Shown: one piece after another, positions 59,767 through 64,000 of the stretch
Layout of the letters: the number at the start of each line of letters is the position of its first letter
Position numbering within the stretch: position 1 is the stretch's first letter
DNA from: Chitinophaga japonensis
Lineage (GTDB): Bacteria > Bacteroidota > Bacteroidia > Chitinophagales > Chitinophagaceae
Direction of reading: 5' to 3'
DNA length: 64,000 bases
Assembly (NCBI RefSeq): GCF_007830125.1
Contig: NZ_VLLG01000002.1
Coordinates: 1,682,550-1,746,549 of the forward strand
Notes under the pieces: model-generated
Database searches by the model: none
What the model was told of the DNA's origin: nothing
What the model saw: only the letters and a program-made list of their open reading frames with translations
Translations under genes and position numbers: made by a program

Positions 59767-61332
59767 ATGCACCAAAAACTCCATGTATCAGCGTTGCTTA
59801 CCATTTGCTGCCTGGCTGCCAGCCACTATGTGCAGGCCCAAAGCGCCGGCCGACAGTATTCGCTGGGTTTTTACCAACCCATGTCGGACAGCAGCGGCTA
59901 TCACTCCTCCCTGAGGGATTACATGGTGCAGCCCAACTTTGAGTTGCCAGGGGATACCGCCCGGAAAAGATCCTGGTGGCACCGCAAGCTGTTCCGGGAA
60001 CATCTCCTGGAGTTCAGCGGGGACGATTACGATTTCTATGCCAGCTTTCTGCCCGACTTCCAGGTAGGGCACAGCAACCGGAACGGCACCACCTGGCTCA
60101 ATACCCGGGGTGTAGTGGCAGGGGGCCGGATAGGAAAGAACCTTACCTTCTACACGGAATTCTACGAGAACCAGGGCAAGTTCCCGCTGTATGTGGATGC
60201 CTATGCCCGTGCTACCAAAGTAATACCGGGGCAGGGGCAGTGGAAAACCTATAATACGGATGCCTTTGACTTTGCCTATGCCTCCGCACTGATCAACTAT
60301 AAAGCGGGAAAACATTTTAACTTCCAGTTGGGATACGATAAGAACTTTGTAGGCGATGGCTACCGCTCCATGCTGCTGTCGGACGTGCCCTTTAACTATC
60401 CCTTCCTGAAAATAGTGGCCAATGTGGGCCGTATACAATACACTACCATGTGGGCGCAGTTCATCGATATGCGCTATCCCAAGGCCTCTTACGACAACGG
60501 TTATAGGAAAAAATGGGGCGTGTTCAATTACCTGGACTGGAATGTGAGCAAAAAGATATCGGTTGGCCTTTTCGGCGGGGTGATCTGGCAGGATTCCGAT
60601 TCCTCCGGCAAGCGCGGCTTCGATGTCAGCTACCTCAATCCCATCATTTTCCTGCGCCCGGTAGAGTTTTCCGTAGGCTCGGCTGATAATGCTGTTATGG
60701 GATTGAACGCTAAATACACCTTCAGCCGCAACAGTGCCCTATACGGCCAGTTCCTGCTGGATGAGTTCAAGCTGAAAGAGGTAACTAACGGTGACGGCTG
60801 GTGGGGAAATAAGTTCGGCGGGCAACTGGGCTTCCGCTCCAATAATATCTTCAAAGTAAACCGCCTGAATATACTCACGGAAGTAAATGCTGCCAGGCCC
60901 TTCACCTACTCCCAACGTACCACCCTCAATAACTACGGCCATTATAACCAGCCGCTCGCGCATCCCATGGGGGCCAATTTTGTGGAATGGGTAAATATTG
61001 CCGATTACCAGTACAGGCGCTGGTTCCTCCGGGGGCAGATCATGCTGGCGAATTATGGCCAGGATACAACGGGCACCAATTTCGGGAAGGACATTTTCAA
61101 ATCCTACGAAACGCGCACCCTGGAATATGGCAACAGCATCGGCCAGGGGCTGTCCACCAACCTGCTGTACCTGCAGGGCACCATCGCCTTCCTGCTCAAT
61201 CCTAAAAACAACATGCGCCTGGAGGTATCCGTTATCCGCCGCCAGGAACGGAATGATGCCTGGAGAAGTAACGAACTCATCTTCCAGGTAGGATTGCGGA
61301 GCAGCTTCCGCCAACTCTATTACGATTTTTAG
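59767..61332 (+). CDS. Capsule assembly Wzi-like outer-membrane protein
   Basis: A 521-residue exported protein with a signal peptide ending YVQAQSAG and a beta-barrel pattern. Typical features are LRDYMVQPNFELPG near 55-68, the aromatic FYASFLPDFQVGHS segment, GGRIGKNLTFYTEFYENQGK and repeated strand pairs, ending FQVGLRSSFRQLYYDF. In enteric bacteria Wzi anchors capsule to the outer membrane; Bacteroidota members of the family include proteins named for gliding (RemB-like). Its place at the end of the exopolysaccharide locus supports a role in holding the polymer at the surface. Confidence 0.85.
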   Translation: MHQKLHVSALLTICCLAASHYVQAQSAGRQYSLGFYQPMSDSSGYHSSLRDYMVQPNFELPGDTARKRSWWHRKLFREHLLEFSGDDYDFYASFLPDFQVGHSNRNGTTWLNTRGVVAGGRIGKNLTFYTEFYENQGKFPLYVDAYARATKVIPGQGQWKTYNTDAFDFAYASALINYKAGKHFNFQLGYDKNFVGDGYRSMLLSDVPFNYPFLKIVANVGRIQYTTMWAQFIDMRYPKASYDNGYRKKWGVFNYLDWNVSKKISVGLFGGVIWQDSDSSGKRGFDVSYLNPIIFLRPVEFSVGSADNAVMGLNAKYTFSRNSALYGQFLLDEFKLKEVTNGDGWWGNKFGGQLGFRSNNIFKVNRLNILTEVNAARPFTYSQRTTLNNYGHYNQPLAHPMGANFVEWVNIADYQYRRWFLRGQIMLANYGQDTTGTNFGKDIFKSYETRTLEYGNSIGQGLSTNLLYLQGTIAFLLNPKNNMRLEVSVIRRQERNDAWRSNELIFQVGLRSSFRQLYYDF

Positions 61333-61370
61333 CGACAGGTGACAGCAGAATAGCACAAAAGGGTAGGTGC

Positions 61371-61392
61371 ATAAGGCAAAGGAATGCCTTAT
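61371..61392. promoter_or_regulatory. Dyad ATAAGGCA-N6-TGCCTTAT
   Basis: A perfect 8-bp inverted repeat 38 bases after the Wzi-like gene and 41 bases before the micro-protein gene. No T tract follows, so it may be an operator or a weak terminator. Confidence 0.4.
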
Positions 61393-61397
61393 ATTAG

Positions 61398-61407
61398 TAG
61401 TATAGTA
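61398..61407 (+). promoter_or_regulatory. Recurrent 10-mer TAGTATAGTA, copy 3
   Basis: Lies 26 bases before the 40-residue membrane peptide gene, where a promoter would be expected. Identical to copies at 17354 and 39008. Confidence 0.4.
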
Positions 61408-61433
61408 GCATTAATAACCATTACAACATACCT

Positions 61434-61556
61434 ATGATGCCTGCCATTGTACTACATTTGCTTGTTATTCTATTGATTACCATGCTGTATATGTTGATTA
61501 GCATGGTCACCGGAAAAACACAGGAAGAAAGACCGGACCTTATCTTGAAGAAGTAA
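61434..61556 (+). CDS. 40-residue single-pass membrane micro-protein
   Basis: A 40-codon frame starting with two Met codons. The first 25 residues (IVLHLLVILLITMLYMLISM) form a strong membrane helix, and a short charged tail TGKTQEERPDLILKK follows, in the cytoplasm by the positive-inside rule. A perfect terminator lies 32 bases downstream and no other gene fits the space, so this is probably a real small gene. Function unknown; small membrane proteins of this kind often regulate transporters or sensor kinases. It may be controlled by the dyad and the TAGTATAGTA motif just upstream. Confidence 0.55.
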   Translation: MMPAIVLHLLVILLITMLYMLISMVTGKTQEERPDLILKK

Positions 61557-61587
61557 TTAAAAACGCACTGGCTTACGAAGCGCTTTT

Positions 61588-61617
61588 CCCCCCCGTGATC
61601 AACGGGGGGTTTTTTTA
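61588..61617 (+). terminator. Rho-independent terminator after micro-protein gene
   Basis: CCCCCCG (61589-61595) pairs with CGGGGGG (61603-61609), plus an inner T-A pair, then seven Ts. Confidence 0.9.
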
Positions 61618-61726
61618 CGCCCTCAGGGTACATACATACAGCAGCAGTTTGCAGGTAAGCGATAAACAAATGGATAAAGGCCGATCTCGTATAGCAACTG
61701 ACAAGGTTTTCATCCCATAAGGCAGG

Positions 61727-61736
61727 TACTATACTA
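61727..61736 (-). promoter_or_regulatory. Recurrent 10-mer TAGTATAGTA, copy 4 (reverse)
   Basis: The reverse complement TACTATACTA occurs here, 126 bases before the ABC-F ATG. The rest of 61618-61849 shows no other feature. Confidence 0.4.
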
Positions 61737-61849
61737 CAGTCAGAAAGTGGCTCAGATGAATGTACAAAAAGTTTTCTGAAAGTGCAACAAAAAACTGCTA
61801 TCCGCAGTTAATCACAAGCACTATGCCAGTTATAAGCAACCAGATTTAC

Positions 61850-61857
61850 TATCTTCG
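61850..61857 (+). promoter_or_regulatory. Promoter-like box TATCTTCG, leaderless ABC-F gene
   Basis: One mismatch from TAnnTTTG; the ATG at 61862 begins four bases later, which implies a leaderless transcript, as at 4750. Confidence 0.4.
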
Positions 61858-61861
61858 CCCC

Positions 61862-63763
61862 ATGCATTACGTAACGGTTGAAGGGCTTACAAAATCTTAC
61901 GGCGAAAAGCCATTGTTCAGGGATATTTCTTTTCATATCGAGGAGGGAGATAAAATAGCGCTGGTGGCGCTCAACGGTACCGGCAAATCCACCCTCCTGC
62001 GCATTTTATGCGGTAAAGACGTGCCGGACGAGGGCAAGGTATGGATCCATAAGGAAGTAACAGTGGTAATGCTGGAACAGCAGGCGGATTTTGACCTTAA
62101 CAGATCCATACTGGCCAATATTTTTGCTTACGACCACCCTGTGCTCAACGCCATCAAGGAATACGAGCAGTTGACCGATGAAGGCCGGGAGCCGGATGCC
62201 GGCGTGCTGGCGGCGGCCATTGCCAAAATGGATGAACTGGGCGCCTGGCACTTTGATGCCAAGGTAAAACAGATACTGGGCAAGCTGAACATCCACCACC
62301 TGGACCAGCTCATGGGCACCCTCTCCGGTGGCCAGCTTAAAAGGGTGGCCCTGGCCAAAGTGCTGATAGACATCGGTTTTGAGCACAAGCATACCCTCCT
62401 GATCATGGATGAGCCGACCAACCACCTGGACGTATCCATGATAGAATGGCTGGAAAGCTACCTGAACCAGGAGAATGTGACCCTGCTGCTGGTGACCCAC
62501 GATCGTTATTTCCTGGATAGCGTGTGTAATGAGATCATTGAGCTGGACCAGCAGCAGCTATTCATCTATAAAGGCGATTACGAGAACTACCTGGAGAAGA
62601 AGGCTGCCCGCGAGGAAAGCGATAAGGCCAGCGTGGAAAAGGCCCGCAACCAGTACCGCAAGGAGCTGGAGTGGATGCGCCGGCAGCCCAAGGCCCGCAC
62701 CACCAAGGCCAAGTCCCGCATAGACGCTTTCTATGATGTAAAGGAGAAAGCCAGCGTACGCCTGGAAAAACAGCAACTGGAGCTGAATGTGAAAATGACC
62801 CGCCTGGGCGGCAAGATACTGGAGCTGAAGAAAGTGTATAAATCCTACGGCAACCTGCATATCCTCAAAGGCTTTGATTACACCTTCAAAAAAGGGGAGC
62901 GCATAGGCATTGTAGGCAGGAATGGCGTCGGTAAGTCCACCTTCCTGGATATGCTGCTGGGCATAGAGCAGCCGGACTCCGGCAAGGTCAACGTAGGGGA
63001 CACCGTGGTGTTTGGCTACTACAGCCAGCAGGGCCTGGTGCTGCAGGAAGACATGCGCATTATTGAGTTTGTAAAGAACATTGCAGAATATTTTCCCCTG
63101 GCGGACGGCACCAGGGTAAGCGCCGCCCAGTTCCTGCAATTGTTCCTCTTTCCCCCGGAAAAGCAGTACACCTACGTGTCCAAGCTAAGCGGCGGGGAGA
63201 AAAGAAGGCTGCACCTGCTCAGCATCCTGTTCCGCAACCCTAATTTCCTGGTGCTGGATGAGCCCACCAATGACCTGGACCTGCCCACCCTCAGCATCCT
63301 GGAGGACTTCCTGCAGGAGTACCAGGGCTGTATCATCATTGTGAGCCATGACCGTTATTTTATGGACAAGCTGGTGGATCACCTGTTTGTTTTTGAAGGC
63401 GATGGGGTAGTGCGCGATTTCCCCGGCAACTATACCCAGTACCGGGAATGGGAGAAAGAGGAAAGCCGTAGCACGACCAAACAATCCGCCCTGCCGGCAG
63501 ATAACACGAATGTAGCAAAAGCGGACACGGCTGCTGCCGGCAAGCCGCGCAAGCTCTCCTACAAGGAGAAGCGGGAGCTGGAACTGCTGGAACAGGAGAT
63601 GACCAAACTGGAAGCAGAGAAAAAATCCATCGACGACAAACTGGCCGCCGGCAGCCTGCCCTATGAAGAGTTGGAGCCCCTTACCCGCCGCGTGGGAGAA
63701 GTGATGGCGTTGCTGGATGAAAAAGGGATGCGCTGGCTGGAGCTGAGCGAGCTGGAAGGTTAA
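61862..63763 (+). CDS. ABC-F family ATPase, Uup type
   Basis: A 633-residue cytoplasmic protein with two ATP-binding cassettes and no membrane segments. First cassette: Walker A ALNGTGKSTLLRILCG near 37, signature LSGGQLKRVALAKVL, Walker B LLIMDEPTNHLDVSM. An arm/linker rich in Arg and Lys follows (WMRRQPKARTTKAKSRIDAF). Second cassette: GRNGVGKSTFLDMLLG, LSGGEKRRLHLLS, FLVLDEPTNDLDLPTL. The C-terminal 75 residues form a charged coiled coil (KLSYKEKRELELLEQEMTKL) as in Uup, which binds ribosomes or branched DNA. ATG 61862 gives the usual YVTVEGLTKSYG start; an extension to 61760 covers non-coding sequence. Confidence 0.94.
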   Translation: MHYVTVEGLTKSYGEKPLFRDISFHIEEGDKIALVALNGTGKSTLLRILCGKDVPDEGKVWIHKEVTVVMLEQQADFDLNRSILANIFAYDHPVLNAIKEYEQLTDEGREPDAGVLAAAIAKMDELGAWHFDAKVKQILGKLNIHHLDQLMGTLSGGQLKRVALAKVLIDIGFEHKHTLLIMDEPTNHLDVSMIEWLESYLNQENVTLLLVTHDRYFLDSVCNEIIELDQQQLFIYKGDYENYLEKKAAREESDKASVEKARNQYRKELEWMRRQPKARTTKAKSRIDAFYDVKEKASVRLEKQQLELNVKMTRLGGKILELKKVYKSYGNLHILKGFDYTFKKGERIGIVGRNGVGKSTFLDMLLGIEQPDSGKVNVGDTVVFGYYSQQGLVLQEDMRIIEFVKNIAEYFPLADGTRVSAAQFLQLFLFPPEKQYTYVSKLSGGEKRRLHLLSILFRNPNFLVLDEPTNDLDLPTLSILEDFLQEYQGCIIIVSHDRYFMDKLVDHLFVFEGDGVVRDFPGNYTQYREWEKEESRSTTKQSALPADNTNVAKADTAAAGKPRKLSYKEKRELELLEQEMTKLEAEKKSIDDKLAAGSLPYEELEPLTRRVGEVMALLDEKGMRWLELSELEG

Positions 63764-63892
63764 AGCGCTGCCGCCGATGAATGTACTTAGATGTTATAGG
63801 CCGGTTCAGCTAAATTCGTTAAATTACCAATAGCCCCGATGCATCACTGATGTCATCCGGCTGCTGGTATTTGGAGATTAACAGAGGAATTC

Positions 63893-64000
63893 ATGTGGAT
63901 CAGCATTAGAAAGGGAAGGGGATACTGTTTAATTTTGATGGCGCTGGTATTTTGTTTCTTCACGCAATGCAATACTTCCCCGGCCCCTGCAGATAGCCGC
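63893..64000 (+). CDS. Putative lipoprotein, 5' part (cut by window end)
   Basis: The first 36 codons of an exported protein, open to the last base of the window. Basic start (WISIRKGRG), hydrophobic core YCLILMALVFCFF and lipobox FFTQCNTS with the Cys near residue 26, then a Pro/Ala-rich linker. An AGAGGA lies five bases before the ATG. The 130-base gap before it holds no clear promoter or terminator. The mature domain lies outside the window. Confidence 0.65.
   Translation, partial: MWISIRKGRGYCLILMALVFCFFTQCNTSPAPADSR

Overview
The window looks like chromosomal DNA of a Bacteroidota bacterium, most likely a Chitinophaga-type member of the Chitinophagaceae. The signs are a SusC/SusD pair with a FecI-like sigma factor and a FecR-type anti-sigma factor, gliding protein GldC, a DUF6089-type outer-membrane protein, many TAnnTTTG (-7) promoter boxes, and few Shine-Dalgarno sequences. 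I see no tRNA, rRNA, CRISPR array, transposase or phage gene. Assignments rest on motif reading, since no database search was possible.

Layout. 0-9 kb: a truncated hydrolase, a family 2 glycosyltransferase, a GT87-like membrane protein, a lone Opp/Dpp-type permease, a small lipoprotein, a GT4 enzyme, gldC, a YqeY-like protein, a CvpA-like protein, a hydrolase and a CBS protein. 9-17.2 kb: an envelope-biogenesis run (Omp85-like protein, NAD kinase, DUF6089 protein, undecaprenyl-diphosphate synthase, BamA, two tandem OmpH/Skp chaperones). 17.3-20.2 kb: rpmH-rnpA-yidD and an S41 protease. 20.4-29.8 kb: a nutrient-uptake locus (sigma, anti-sigma, SusC with STN domain, SusD, Gfo/Idh/MocA oxidoreductase, DUF1080 hydrolase) that reads as a system for oxidative cleavage of glycosides through 3-keto sugars. 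29.9-33.4 kb: superoxide dismutase, a PAS-LuxR regulator, a tiny J-domain-like protein, an SPFH protein and an unknown. 33.4-41.8 kb: genes linked to nucleic-acid damage (HMCES/YedK, membrane MutS-like ATPase, PA0069-type radical SAM protein, DinB-fold protein, RtcB) with a GH125 mannosidase among them, and a 1.7 kb stretch holding four terminators and two homologous micro-ORFs. 41.8-43.5 kb: an ECF sigma factor and a frameshifted acyltransferase. 43.8-61.3 kb: an exopolysaccharide/capsule locus (SLBB exporter, Wzz, UDP-sugar dehydrogenase, Wzx, Wzy, glycosyltransferases, beta-helix protein, methyltransferase, gmd, fcl, epimerase, Wzi). 61.4-64 kb: a 40-residue membrane peptide, an Uup-type ABC-F ATPase and the start of a lipoprotein gene.

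The exopolysaccharide core from about 46.3 to 56.4 kb is clearly more AT-rich than its surroundings, which fits horizontal exchange of the serotype-specific part. The export protein upstream and the GDP-fucose genes downstream have the composition of the rest of the window.

The most interesting signals lie outside the obvious genes. (1) Two homologous micro-genes, each with its own promoter box and terminator, lie either side of the DinB-like gene. (2) rpmH and the Gfo/Idh/MocA gene share a nearly identical leader block that can fold the start codon into a hairpin stem. (3) rnpA has no ATG, GTG or TTG in reach, and the permease has the same problem. (4) The radical SAM gene is preceded by an array of alternating ACTAAA/TTTAGT half-sites. 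(5) The 10-mer TAGTATAGTA recurs at four intergenic sites. (6) A family of long intergenic inverted repeats shares architecture but not sequence.
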